64,000 bases of DNA from JACMLX01 sp031374935. Its GTDB lineage: Bacteria; Gemmatimonadota; Gemmatimonadetes; Gemmatimonadales; Gemmatimonadaceae. The translations under genes were made by a program, and so were the position numbers. Where the stretch lies: contig JANMHB010000184.1 in NCBI GenBank assembly GCA_031374935.1, forward strand, positions 1 through 64,000, read 5' to 3'. This document shows, piece after piece, positions 8,373-16,079 of this stretch; the stretch's first letter is position 1; each line of letters begins with the position of its first letter. Below the pieces are notes generated by a model. The model worked only from the letters and a program-made list of their open reading frames with translations. It was not told the origin of the DNA and ran no database searches.

Positions 8373-8867
8373 ATGCGCTCCATCTTCCGATTCCTGATTG
8401 CCGTCATGATCCCGGTCGCGGCATGCACCCCGTTCACGGCTTCAGGAAGTGAAGAGCGCGAGGAGATAGCAGTCGACGCCAGCGTGATCAGCGTCGAGGC
8501 GCGATCGACACTCTTCGAGGGCAACGCCGGTATCACTGGGCTGCTGACCGCGATCGCGATGGTGCGCAGTCGTCACGATGGTCGGCTTACCGTCAGCCCG
8601 TGCACCGCTGAAATCGACGCACGGCTTCCCTCGTCCCGGACCTGGACCACGATCACTGCGCCACGTCGTGTGGTGTGTACTGGGCCGGTGCGGGAACTCA
8701 GCTCTGGCGAATCCGCCGAGATTGCGGCGAATGGCGATGTGGCGCTGTTCAGAGCTGTGGCGGGGAGCGATGCGCGTACGGTCATCATTCGGATCCGCCT
8801 GCAGGCCGGCGCTGCGACGCAGCTCTACGATATTCAGTCGGACGATTTCGTGGTGAATCGACCGTAG
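8373..8867 (+). CDS. Small lipoprotein, third tandem paralogue
   Basis: This 164-aa protein starts at ATG 8373 with a hydrophobic signal (MRSIFRFLIAVMIPVAACT) and lipobox VAAC. The mature part repeats the family pattern: SPCTAEIDARLPSSRTW, a second cysteine in RVVCTG, and FRAVAGSDARTVIIRIR. The C-terminus YDIQSDDFVVNRP resembles YTLQSNEVTWQLQ of the first copy and YSGEYTVTRP of the second. The gap after the second gene is about 110 bp. A hairpin with the same core as that after the first gene follows. No known domain was recognised. Confidence 0.78.
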   Translation: MRSIFRFLIAVMIPVAACTPFTASGSEEREEIAVDASVISVEARSTLFEGNAGITGLLTAIAMVRSRHDGRLTVSPCTAEIDARLPSSRTWTTITAPRRVVCTGPVRELSSGESAEIAANGDVALFRAVAGSDARTVIIRIRLQAGAATQLYDIQSDDFVVNRP

Positions 8868-8892
8868 CCCGGTCGCGTCGAAGGCACAAAAG

Positions 8893-8925
8893 CACAGGGC
8901 GGTCTCAGGTCGAGATCGCCCCGTG
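8893..8925 (+). terminator. Hairpin terminator after the third lipoprotein gene
   Basis: An inverted repeat with core GGGCGGTCTC and GAGATCGCCC, plus flanking CAC/GTG pairs, lies 25 bp after the stop and is followed by GTTTCC. It repeats the sequence of the hairpin at 7578-7610, so the terminator appears to have been duplicated together with the gene. Confidence 0.65.
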
Positions 8926-9010
8926 GTTTCCTGCATGCTCCACCGAAGACGAGAGCACCGCGGCTGCCGGTGCGCCCCGCCGAGTCGTTCGCGCTGCCGG
9001 ACGCTCCGCT

Positions 9011-9679
9011 CTACTCCGCGTCGAGCATCAGATGCCGATAGATCAGCGCCGCCACTACCGCGCCGACAATCGGCGCCGCGAGATACAGGGCCAGGCCTTC
9101 ATACACACCCGTGGCCACCATTGGACCGATCGTCCGTGCTGGATTCATGCTGCCACCGGTCAGCGGACCGATCGCCAGGATGCCCAGCGTCATCGACAGC
9201 CCGATGGCGAGCCCGCCGATCTTCGGTCCCTTGCCGTCGACCGCAGTCCCCATCACGGCGGTCATCAGAATGCCCGTCGCAATGGCTTCGAGTGCGAACG
9301 CCTGCCCGGTGGAGACGTCGAGCGAGACCATCTGGCGCGTGCCACGAGCACTCTCCCACAACGCGGCGGGAAAGATCGCCTTCAGCGACAGCGCGGCGGC
9401 GATGGCGCCCGAGAACTGTCCCGCGAGAAACGTCCCGGCCTGCGTCGGCGAGATCTTTCCCGTGACGAGCAGCCCGAGTGAGACGGCGGGATTGAAGTTT
9501 CCGCTGATCTTCATCAGGGCACTCACCATCACGAACATCGCCAGGCCGTTCGCCAGTGCGACTTCGACCAGCCCGGCGCCCGCATCGGCGTTTCGCGTCT
9601 GCATGATGGCGGCGCCACCGATGAACGTCAGAACGAACGTGCCGAGGAATTCGGCGACAAACTCACGGGCAGCTTTCAT
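9011..9679 (-). CDS. Aquaporin family (MIP) channel
   Basis: This 222-aa membrane channel carries both NPA boxes, in GNFNPAVSLG and GSMNPARTIG, and six membrane segments. The N-terminus (MKAAREFVAEFLGTFVLTF) is typical of the family. It should pass water or small neutral solutes across the inner membrane. It starts 45 bp after the ketosynthase stop on the same strand, so it may be the last gene of the long minus-strand operon. The phenylalanine at the H2 position usual in water channels was not firmly placed by eye, so water versus glycerol or another small solute is left open. Confidence 0.9.
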   Translation of the reverse strand: MKAAREFVAEFLGTFVLTFIGGAAIMQTRNADAGAGLVEVALANGLAMFVMVSALMKISGNFNPAVSLGLLVTGKISPTQAGTFLAGQFSGAIAAALSLKAIFPAALWESARGTRQMVSLDVSTGQAFALEAIATGILMTAVMGTAVDGKGPKIGGLAIGLSMTLGILAIGPLTGGSMNPARTIGPMVATGVYEGLALYLAAPIVGAVVAALIYRHLMLDAE

Positions 9680-9724
9680 CAGGCGCGGCTCTTGGAGGGA
9701 ATTGGTAACCGTCAGTCAGCCAAC

Positions 9725-10969
9725 TTAGTCAGGTGAGCGGAACACCAGTGACGCGTTGATGCCGCCGAATCCAAAGGAGTTGGACATCACGACGCCGGGC
9801 ATCGTGCTCACGCCGCCTTTCGGAACGTGCCGGACAAGACAGGCGGCGTCGGGGGCATCGAGGTTGACGGTCGGTGGCAGCCAACCATCCCGCATCGAGA
9901 GCATGCAGATCACCGCCTCCATCGCCCCGCTGGCGCCGAGCGCATGCCCGTGGTAGCCCTTGGTCCCGCTGACCCAGATCTCAGCGAGCGACTCACCGAA
10001 GACCGTGCGCATGGCATCGACTTCGGTGGGATCGTTGAGCGGCGTGGCACTGGCATGCGCATTGATGTAGCCCACGTCGGCCGCGGTGAGATCCGCGCGG
10101 GACAACGCCTGCTGCATCGCGCGCGCGGCCTGTCCGCCACCCGGCAACGGCGCGGTCATGTGATGCGCATCGTTGGTCGTGCCAAAGCCGATCAGCTCAC
10201 CGTAGATCTTCGCACCACGCGCGATCGCGCGGCTTCGTTCCTCGAGGATGAGCGCTGCACCCCCCTCGCCCATGACGAATCCATCGCGGCCCGCATCGAA
10301 CGGCCGGCTTGCCTGCGTTGGCGCATCGTTCCGCGTCGACATGGCACGGATCAAGGCGAAGGCGCCAAAACAGAGTGGAGCCAGCGGCGCTTCGGCGCCC
10401 CCGCCGATCATCACGTCGGCATAGCCGTCGCGCACCTGTCGGTAGGCCTCGCCGATCGCGATCGCGCCTGAGGCGCAGCTCATGGCGTTCGTCGAGTTGG
10501 GCCCCTGCACACCGGTTTCGATGGCGATGTTGCAGCTCGACGCGCCGCCGAACACCGCCAGCGCCAGCGTGGCATCCACCGCGCGCAATCCGCCGACGAG
10601 ATATCGGCCGAGCTGTTCCTCTGCATACCCGACGCCTGCCAGCGCCGTGCCCATCATGACACCGATGTTCTCGCGTGATTCACGGGCGAGATCGATGCCG
10701 GAGTCGGCGAGCGCCATGTTGGCGGCGATCACACTGAGCTGCCCGAAGCGGTCGAGCCGCTTCACGCGCTTCGCCTCGAGGTGGTCCTCGGCGTGGAAGT
10801 CGTTCACCTGCGCGGCGATGTGTGTCCGGAACGGGGCGGGGTCGAAGCGGGTGATCAGGCTGACGGCCGAGCGTTCGGCGCGCAGGGCGTCGCGCAGCGC
10901 ATCGAGGCCGATGCCGATCGGTGTGATCGCGCCAAGCCCGGTAACCACAACGCGGCGGGGGAAGGACAT
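9725..10969 (-). CDS. Beta-ketoacyl synthase (FabF/KAS-II-like)
   Basis: This 414-aa condensing enzyme starts MSFPRRVVVTGLGAITPIG at 10969; the frame extends upstream but without family homology. The Cys-His-His triad is intact: Cys in NAMSCASGAIAIG, His in INAHASATPLNDPTE, and Lys/His in GTKGYHGHALGASGA. The usual surroundings (TACATG and STKSMTGH) are altered, which suggests a specialised ketosynthase rather than the housekeeping FabF. It elongates acyl chains by decarboxylative condensation. It lies last or next to last in an operon with an SRPBCC cyclase, a methyltransferase, a flavin reductase and a flavoprotein, which points to a polyketide-like or quinone-like product. No acyl carrier protein gene is nearby. 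Confidence 0.85.
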   Translation of the reverse strand: MSFPRRVVVTGLGAITPIGIGLDALRDALRAERSAVSLITRFDPAPFRTHIAAQVNDFHAEDHLEAKRVKRLDRFGQLSVIAANMALADSGIDLARESRENIGVMMGTALAGVGYAEEQLGRYLVGGLRAVDATLALAVFGGASSCNIAIETGVQGPNSTNAMSCASGAIAIGEAYRQVRDGYADVMIGGGAEAPLAPLCFGAFALIRAMSTRNDAPTQASRPFDAGRDGFVMGEGGAALILEERSRAIARGAKIYGELIGFGTTNDAHHMTAPLPGGGQAARAMQQALSRADLTAADVGYINAHASATPLNDPTEVDAMRTVFGESLAEIWVSGTKGYHGHALGASGAMEAVICMLSMRDGWLPPTVNLDAPDAACLVRHVPKGGVSTMPGVVMSNSFGFGGINASLVFRSPD

Positions 10970-11000
10970 CAATAGCTCGAAAAGAGAGAACGGAGTACGC

Positions 11001-11540
11001 TCATGCCCGCTGCTCAGCGGCGCGCGCCAGGCCAGCCAGAGTGCGTGAGGCAATTCCGTGAATGAAGATCGGCCCGATCACTGCCATCGCTGCGACGCGC
11101 CCGATCAGTGGCCACCACGGCCCGTCCCACGCATGCACGATACGCACGTGCGTGACGTTTGGATCGTCACGCCGGAGGAACTGCCACTCCACCTCCATGC
11201 CGGTCGTGATCCCCTGCACATGCTTGAAGCGGATGTTGGGGATCGTCTCGTCGACCGACATCTCGGACAGCCACCACGTTTTCCAGTCGAGCGGACCACC
11301 GAATGGACGGTTCGCACTCATCTCGACCAGCCCACCACCGTCGCGCGCACGATTGCGGAATGTCACGAAGTTGTAGTGCGGCAGATGGTCGGGCCACGCC
11401 AGCACGTCACACGCGACCCGGAACATCACGTCGCGCGGCGCGTGTACCGTCTGCTCATCGACCACGATCATGTGACGCTGCAACGGCATCGGTCCCAGTC
11501 GATAGGGCGAGCGCAGCTTCTCTGGTGCGGGAGTCGTCAT
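11001..11540 (-). CDS. SRPBCC-fold (aromatase/cyclase-like) protein
   Basis: This 179-aa protein has the START/Bet v1-like pattern of polyketide cyclases and coenzyme Q-binding proteins. MIVVDEQTVHAPRDVMFRVA is the first strand and helix, followed by WPDHLPHYNFVTF and later GMEVEWQFLRR and IVHAWDGPWWP. The hydrophobic pocket would bind a polyketide, quinone or lipid intermediate. The C-terminus is unusually hydrophobic (VAAMAVIGPIFIHGIA), which could anchor it to membrane or ligand. It sits 31 bp before the ketosynthase on the same strand. A role as cyclase/aromatase is inferred from this context; simple lipid binding is equally possible. Confidence 0.75.
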   Translation of the reverse strand: MTTPAPEKLRSPYRLGPMPLQRHMIVVDEQTVHAPRDVMFRVACDVLAWPDHLPHYNFVTFRNRARDGGGLVEMSANRPFGGPLDWKTWWLSEMSVDETIPNIRFKHVQGITTGMEVEWQFLRRDDPNVTHVRIVHAWDGPWWPLIGRVAAMAVIGPIFIHGIASRTLAGLARAAEQRA

Positions 11541-11608
11541 GTGCGGGAATCTGGAGTGCAGCGAGTGGCGCAGCGGACGCGAGCGCGGAACGTCATGCCC
11601 GGATCGGT

Positions 11609-12310
11609 TCAGCCCGCATGGGCGGGCTGCCAGTCTGCGGTCACGCGCCAGCCGAGGTGCGTCTGCACCGTCGCCTCGATTCCGGTGGACTGAAGAATGG
11701 CACGATGCAGCTCGTCGGGCGCGAATCCACGCAGCACACTGACCACGCCGTCGTGCCGACTGACCGGATGGAAGCCCAATGGAAAACTCGTCAGCCAGAG
11801 GCCGGCGGCCGCGATCCAGCTGCGGCGCAGATCGCTGATCAGCACGGCGTGGCGTGCCACACGGTGCAGCTCGGCGAAGATTGCGGCGAGCGCGTCCGGC
11901 GGAAAATGGTGCACGACCTGGGCCGCGATCACCAGATCGGCGGAGGCCGCCGGTAACGGCAGTGCGAAGATCGACCCGCAGATGAAGTGGCTGCCACGGA
12001 GGCGCGCGGCTGGCGCGAGCTCGACGGCGACATCGATCGCGACCGGCCGCGGTCTGCGGCCCGTCTCGCGCAACGCCTCGCAGACAGCGTCGAGGATGTC
12101 ACCGGAGCCGGCGCCGACATCGACCACCAGTGGCGCATCGGGCAGCCGCGCGGCGATCGCCCGCACACGCGAGACGACGGCTCGCGTGCCGCCGAAGAGG
12201 GCATTGGCGCGCGCGATGTCGACGTGCGAGCGCGCCACCAGTGCCGGCGACACATCGGGGTCGTCGAGGACTTCGCGTCCCATCCGGCGTGCCGGAGTGA
12301 GGAAGCCCAT
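11609..12310 (-). CDS. Class I SAM-dependent methyltransferase
   Basis: This 233-aa cytoplasmic methyltransferase has motif I VVDVGAGSGDIL, with AIDVAVE as the acidic loop and DLVIAAQVVHHFPPDAL as motif IV/post. The N-terminal region with EVLDDPDVSPALVARSH and ARANALFGG resembles methyltransferases that accompany type III polyketide synthases and FAD-dependent oxidoreductases in small biosynthetic clusters. The start at 12310 is 11 bp beyond the flavin reductase stop. The frame continues upstream inside that gene but without family sequence. The acceptor (O- or C-methylation of an aromatic or quinone) is not readable from the sequence. Confidence 0.82.
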   Translation of the reverse strand: MGFLTPARRMGREVLDDPDVSPALVARSHVDIARANALFGGTRAVVSRVRAIAARLPDAPLVVDVGAGSGDILDAVCEALRETGRRPRPVAIDVAVELAPAARLRGSHFICGSIFALPLPAASADLVIAAQVVHHFPPDALAAIFAELHRVARHAVLISDLRRSWIAAAGLWLTSFPLGFHPVSRHDGVVSVLRGFAPDELHRAILQSTGIEATVQTHLGWRVTADWQPAHAG

Positions 12311-12321
12311 CCGACTCGCCG

Positions 12322-12798
12322 TCAGCGGGTGAGCGAGGCGTACCCGCCCCGATAGTACAGCAACGGCTGCAGATCGCGCGCCACGCCGAAGTCGACGCTG
12401 CCGACGAGAATCGTGTGATCGCCTTGTGGTACACGCGCGGTGACGGTGCACTCCACGGCGGCGAGGGTGTCATCGAGCAGCGCAACGCCGCTGCCACCCC
12501 GCGTGAAACCGACGCCATCGAACCGATCACCTTCCCGGCTCGAGAAGCGGCGCGAGAGGGCTTCCTGTTCCGCGCCGAGAATGTTGATCGCGAAGTGCGA
12601 CGCATGCTGCAGCACGGGCCAGAGTGAGGCACCGTGGTCGATGCAGACCAGCACCAGCGGCGGCTCGAGCGAGAGTGACGAGAACGCGCTGACCGTCATG
12701 CCCTGATCGCGACCGTCGGTGTCGACGGTGGTGACGATGGTGACGCCCGAGGCGAAGCGGCCGAGGACGGCGCGATAGAGATCCTTGTCGATTGGCAT
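12322..12798 (-). CDS. Flavin reductase-like (FMN-binding) protein
   Basis: This 158-aa protein of the flavin reductase/HpaC type starts MPIDKDLYRAVLGRFASGVT. It carries the FMN-binding signature VTIVTTVDTDGRDQGMTVSAFSSLSLEPPLVLVCID and ends with HTILVGSVDFGVARDLQPLLYYRGGY. Such proteins supply reduced flavin to a monooxygenase or act as small oxidoreductases. It lies 4 bp downstream of the GGR-like flavoprotein, so the two are probably co-translated and may work as a reductase/oxygenase pair. The frame opens at 12906 but ATG 12798 fits the family. Confidence 0.85.
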   Translation of the reverse strand: MPIDKDLYRAVLGRFASGVTIVTTVDTDGRDQGMTVSAFSSLSLEPPLVLVCIDHGASLWPVLQHASHFAINILGAEQEALSRRFSSREGDRFDGVGFTRGGSGVALLDDTLAAVECTVTARVPQGDHTILVGSVDFGVARDLQPLLYYRGGYASLTR

Positions 12799-12802
12799 GC
12801 GT

Positions 12803-14068
12803 TCAGGCGACGGTGCGCGATCCGCGCCAGCGGCGTGGGTCGAGGAAGTGGAGAAGGAAGGACGGACGCAGTACTGCGCTGGCGGGAACGAAATCGCCGG
12901 TGACACCGATCAGCAGGTCGGCCAGGTCGCGTCGGCTGCCGAGCACGCGGGCGGCGTGGTTCATGAGCATCGGCGACGACACGGCCGCGCCAATCACCCG
13001 TTCGACGCGCCATTTGTTCCGGAACTCGGCCACGCGTGCGGAGTCGTAGGCCTTGAGCGCTGCGCCGGCTGCGGCCGGTGATGTCGCCTTGATGGCGTCC
13101 GCCGCGAACCCCCCGAGCAATTCACCGCCGCGGAGAGCGGCATAGATCCCTTCGCCGGTGAACGGATCGAAGAAGTCAGCCGCGTCACCGACCAGCGCGA
13201 CGCCCGGTGCCCAGCCGCGCCGGGCGTGCGACGCGAAGGGGCCGGTCACCAGCACCGGGCCAACCCGGGTGGCGCCGACGAATCGTGCGGCGAGTTGCGA
13301 ATGCTGCGCGAGCCATCGTGCCATGAACCCGGCGCTGTCGCCGGCGGCGGTCTTCGCGAGCGACTTCGGCACGACGATCGCGACATTCGTTTCGCCATGT
13401 CCGACATCGGCGAGGCCGACATACCCATCGCGTTCGACGTGCATTTCTCCCTGGCCCCCGATGCCGGCGACGTCGCGGTAGTGGGCCACGAATGCCACGC
13501 GTTGCGGCCACGGGAGACGTGCCGTGAGGCCGAGACGCCGCGCGACGCCACTGCGCAGTCCATCGGCGCCGATGACCAGCGGTGCGCGCAACTCCCGCAC
13601 GTCACCATTGACGCGCACGCGCACGCCACAGACGGTGTCACCGACGGTGATCAAGGAGTCGAGAGTGACGCCTTCCCGGATCGATGCACCGGCGTGCCGC
13701 GCGGCCTGTAGCAGGATCGGGTCGAGATGGCGTCGTCGCAACGCAAGGCCGCGGTCGCGGAACCCGCGAAAGCCATGTTGCGCCGCGAACTCACCGTGGA
13801 TGACGCCGCCATCAGGGCTGCGCACGCGCATGCCGGATAGCTGAGCGGCGCCTGCGTTCTCGACCGTGTTGAGCACCCCCATCGCATCGAGGATCCGCGA
13901 GCCCTGCGGACTGAGGTACTCGGCGCAGGCCTTGTCGCGGGGAAACCGCGCCTTGTCGACGACGATGACGTCCAGCCCTTGCGAGGCCAGCGCCCATGCC
14001 GTCGCCGAACCGGCGGGTCCGCCGCCGATCACGATGGCCTGCGCCGTCTCGCGCGGGGTGCAGTTCAT
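12803..14068 (-). CDS. FAD-dependent oxidoreductase, geranylgeranyl-reductase-like
   Basis: This 421-aa flavoprotein has the N-terminal Rossmann motif AIVIGGGPAGSATAWALA, then DKARFPRDKACAEYLSP, the form found in GGR-like and polyketide-cluster oxygenases. LVIGADGLRSGVARRLG (DG motif) and GVALVGDAADFFDPFTGEG (GD motif) follow. It could reduce isoprenoid double bonds or hydroxylate an aromatic ring. Context with ketosynthase, cyclase, methyltransferase and flavin reductase favours a modifying role on a secondary product; the upstream DUF92 neighbour would fit isoprenoid chemistry instead. The ATG at 14068 overlaps the DUF92 stop (ATGA). The large upstream extension of the frame is antisense noise over DUF92. 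Confidence 0.85.
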   Translation of the reverse strand: MNCTPRETAQAIVIGGGPAGSATAWALASQGLDVIVVDKARFPRDKACAEYLSPQGSRILDAMGVLNTVENAGAAQLSGMRVRSPDGGVIHGEFAAQHGFRGFRDRGLALRRRHLDPILLQAARHAGASIREGVTLDSLITVGDTVCGVRVRVNGDVRELRAPLVIGADGLRSGVARRLGLTARLPWPQRVAFVAHYRDVAGIGGQGEMHVERDGYVGLADVGHGETNVAIVVPKSLAKTAAGDSAGFMARWLAQHSQLAARFVGATRVGPVLVTGPFASHARRGWAPGVALVGDAADFFDPFTGEGIYAALRGGELLGGFAADAIKATSPAAAGAALKAYDSARVAEFRNKWRVERVIGAAVSSPMLMNHAARVLGSRRDLADLLIGVTGDFVPASAVLRPSFLLHFLDPRRWRGSRTVA

Positions 14069-14871
14069 GGGCGACGCGCGCTGTCGAGGGCCGCGAAGAC
14101 CTGCCATGCGGTGCCGCCGCCGATGAGGGTCGCGGCGAAGTTCACACCGTCGTTGTCGAGCCAATCGAGGCCGCCGGCCTTCGCCGTCGGGGTGCCGTCC
14201 GCGTCGGTCAGTCGTTCGGTGAGGCGTCCGGTGCGCTGGGAGCGGCGGCGCTGCTGAAGCGTGGCACCAAGGACTGAATCTGCCAGGGCGCCAACGACGC
14301 CTCCCGCGGCGGCAGCGACGGCAACCGATACCGGCCAGCCACACGTCGCCGCGAGCAGGCCGATGACTGCGGCGCCGCCGGCGGTCGCAGCCAGGCCGAG
14401 CAGCGAGACACCGCCGGAGAGTCCCGGTTCGAGCGGGGCGCCGGTGAGCACCGATCGCGGCGCACTTCGCGAAAGCATCCCGATCTCGGTGCCCCAGGTG
14501 TCGGCAGTGGCGGCGGCAAGGGCACCCAGCCCCGCCGCCGCCACTGGCCACGACACGGTACCGCGGGTCGCAGCGATCGCCGAGACGCCGAACAGTGCGC
14601 CGTTGGCCAGCACCTGCACGGCGTCACGCGCACCGGCTTTCGCGATCACGCTGGCGCTGCGACGCTGCTTCTCCGTCCGCCCGAGGCGGCCGAGCAGTAC
14701 GCTGGTGCCGAAGAACGTCAGCAGCAGGGCGACCCAGTCGAGGCCGGCCAGCGCGCAGGCACTTCCGATGGCGGCAGCCGCCAGCGCCCCGCCGGTGGTG
14801 AGCAATCCTGCGCGCCACACCAGACCCGCGATGATCGGTCCGAGTGCCGCCGCGACGAAGGGCGGCAGCAT
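14065..14871 (-). CDS. DUF92 family integral membrane protein
   Basis: This 268-aa polytopic protein matches the DUF92 pattern: GRLGRTEKQRRSASVIAKAG, then DAVQVLANG, ATADTWGTEIGMLS, PGLSGGVSLLGLAAT, and LADSVLGATLQQRR near the end, with about seven hydrophobic segments. The family includes plant VTE6, a phytyl-phosphate kinase, which hints at prenyl-phosphate chemistry, but most bacterial members are uncharacterised. The ATG at 14871 overlaps the stop of the preceding zinc-finger gene. Its coupling to a GGR-like flavoprotein is the main clue to function. Confidence 0.82.
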   Translation of the reverse strand: MLPPFVAAALGPIIAGLVWRAGLLTTGGALAAAAIGSACALAGLDWVALLLTFFGTSVLLGRLGRTEKQRRSASVIAKAGARDAVQVLANGALFGVSAIAATRGTVSWPVAAAGLGALAAATADTWGTEIGMLSRSAPRSVLTGAPLEPGLSGGVSLLGLAATAGGAAVIGLLAATCGWPVSVAVAAAAGGVVGALADSVLGATLQQRRRSQRTGRLTERLTDADGTPTAKAGGLDWLDNDGVNFAATLIGGGTAWQVFAALDSARRP

Positions 14872-15152
14872 CAGGCCGACGCGATTTGGGTGGTGCGCGA
14901 GTGAAGCGGAACGGCGAACCTGTCGCGCAGCGTCTGTGGAGCGACATCGAGCGAGACCGCACGGCGCACGACGCGATGGAACACGGCATCGGTCTGCAGG
15001 CGCTCGCGACATGCGGCGCAGCCCGCGAGGTGCGCATCGATCGCTGCGACGGTCGCCGCATCCAACTCCCCGTCGAGGGCAGCGAACACGTCCGCACTGA
15101 CCGCGTCACACGCCAGTAGGCGAGCAGTGCCGTGCGCGGCTTTCGTCAGCAT
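14871..15152 (-). CDS. Small zinc-finger (anti-sigma-like) protein
   Basis: This 93-aa soluble protein contains the zf-HC2-type motif IDAHLAGCAACRERL (H-x3-C-x2-C, residues about 41-48) preceded by FAALDGELDAATVAA, the hallmark of zinc-binding anti-sigma factors. It lacks the transmembrane segment common in membrane anti-sigmas. No sigma gene is adjacent. It is the first gene of the minus-strand operon and overlaps DUF92, so it may regulate that operon with a sigma factor encoded elsewhere. The ATG at 15152 follows the 287-bp divergent intergenic region; the frame extends further upstream without domain sequence. Confidence 0.75.
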   Translation of the reverse strand: MLTKAAHGTARLLACDAVSADVFAALDGELDAATVAAIDAHLAGCAACRERLQTDAVFHRVVRRAVSLDVAPQTLRDRFAVPLHSRTTQIASA

Positions 15153-15253
15153 CGGCACGCGCGGATCGACAGGGATGCTGCCGCGCCGGAATCGGGAAAG
15201 TGAGCCATGCACCAGAATGACCGGAGTCCGGGGAAGAGATCGAGCCGTGCCAA

Positions 15254-15335
15254 TATACCGAAGCGCGGCGGGGGTGCGGTGGTTCCTCACCGATTGACCG
15301 GCGCGGTCGCTTGTCCGTCTTTCTGCTTCGGTATA
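15254..15335. promoter_or_regulatory. Divergent intergenic region with an 11-bp inverted repeat
   Basis: The 287-bp gap between the zinc-finger gene (minus) and the 15440 gene (plus) contains TATACCGAAGC at 15254-15264 and its exact reverse complement GCTTCGGTATA at 15325-15335, 60 bp apart. Each arm lies on the side of one divergent gene, so they could be operator half-sites or matching promoter elements. No convincing sigma-70 promoter was picked out. Confidence 0.4.
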
Positions 15336-15439
15336 GGTTCGGTGCGTGTCCGGTGCGCGCTCGCGATGCGAGGTGATGTGCCGACGCGCGACCCGATTCC
15401 GCAGTGCCGCGGCGGGCGCCTCCTTCATGAGTGACGCCG

Positions 15440-16045
15440 ATGTCCACCACCGTTGATGCGCGCCTCCCACTGAGCCTGTTGGAAGCGGTTCGCGTGGTCG
15501 ACACACCGGAAGGCAATGTCGAAGCGGAATACATCGAGGAACTGCGGACCAAACGGCTCGGACTCAGCGACACGGTCTACGCGCAGATCAAGCGATACAG
15601 TGAAGCGGTGCGACGAAATGAACGCACGGTACGTGACGAAGCGGCGGCCCTGGCGCGTCTGATCGGCCGGCGCACCGACGCGCATCGCGTGTTCGATTCG
15701 GCCGGGTCATTGCTGGCGCGTGAAGCCGTCGACACCGTCTCCGGCACGCAGCGTGTGGCCATCCGGCGCTTGCCGGGCATCGTCGCGCGCCCGCTGGCAT
15801 TGGCCGCAGTCCGACGTCTGACCAAGCGGTATCTCGATGCACAACTGCAGCGCGTCGGGTCGGCGGTGATCCTCTCGGTGGAGGATCCCGTCACCATCGA
15901 AGGCTCCCCGATCGCCGGCTACGCATTCTACGCATCGGCGTTTTCGACGATGCTCGAGGAGCTCACTGGCGTGCCGGCGGTCGTGACGCGAATCGATGGT
16001 CCGCCGCCGGGACAGCGGTGGCGTGCGGCATGGGGTCGGTCCTGA
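15440..16045 (+). CDS. Hypothetical protein, unrecognised
   Basis: This 201-aa protein starts MSTTVDARLPLSLLEAVRVV; a GTG at 15431 is an alternative. No signal peptide or membrane helix is seen. Residues 30-70 are helical and charged (YIEELRTKRLGLSDTVYAQI). A small C-terminal domain with GSAVILSVEDPVTIEGSPIAGYAFY follows, resembling in outline a heme- or ligand-binding alpha/beta fold, but no family was recognised. Codon pattern is like its neighbours. It sits 34 bp before the peptidase gene on the same strand and may be co-transcribed. It is probably a real gene because of its start context and length. Confidence 0.7.
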   Translation: MSTTVDARLPLSLLEAVRVVDTPEGNVEAEYIEELRTKRLGLSDTVYAQIKRYSEAVRRNERTVRDEAAALARLIGRRTDAHRVFDSAGSLLAREAVDTVSGTQRVAIRRLPGIVARPLALAAVRRLTKRYLDAQLQRVGSAVILSVEDPVTIEGSPIAGYAFYASAFSTMLEELTGVPAVVTRIDGPPPGQRWRAAWGRS

Positions 16046-16079
16046 CCCATCCGGTTGCCGCGCTGCATAGTTTGCGCCA

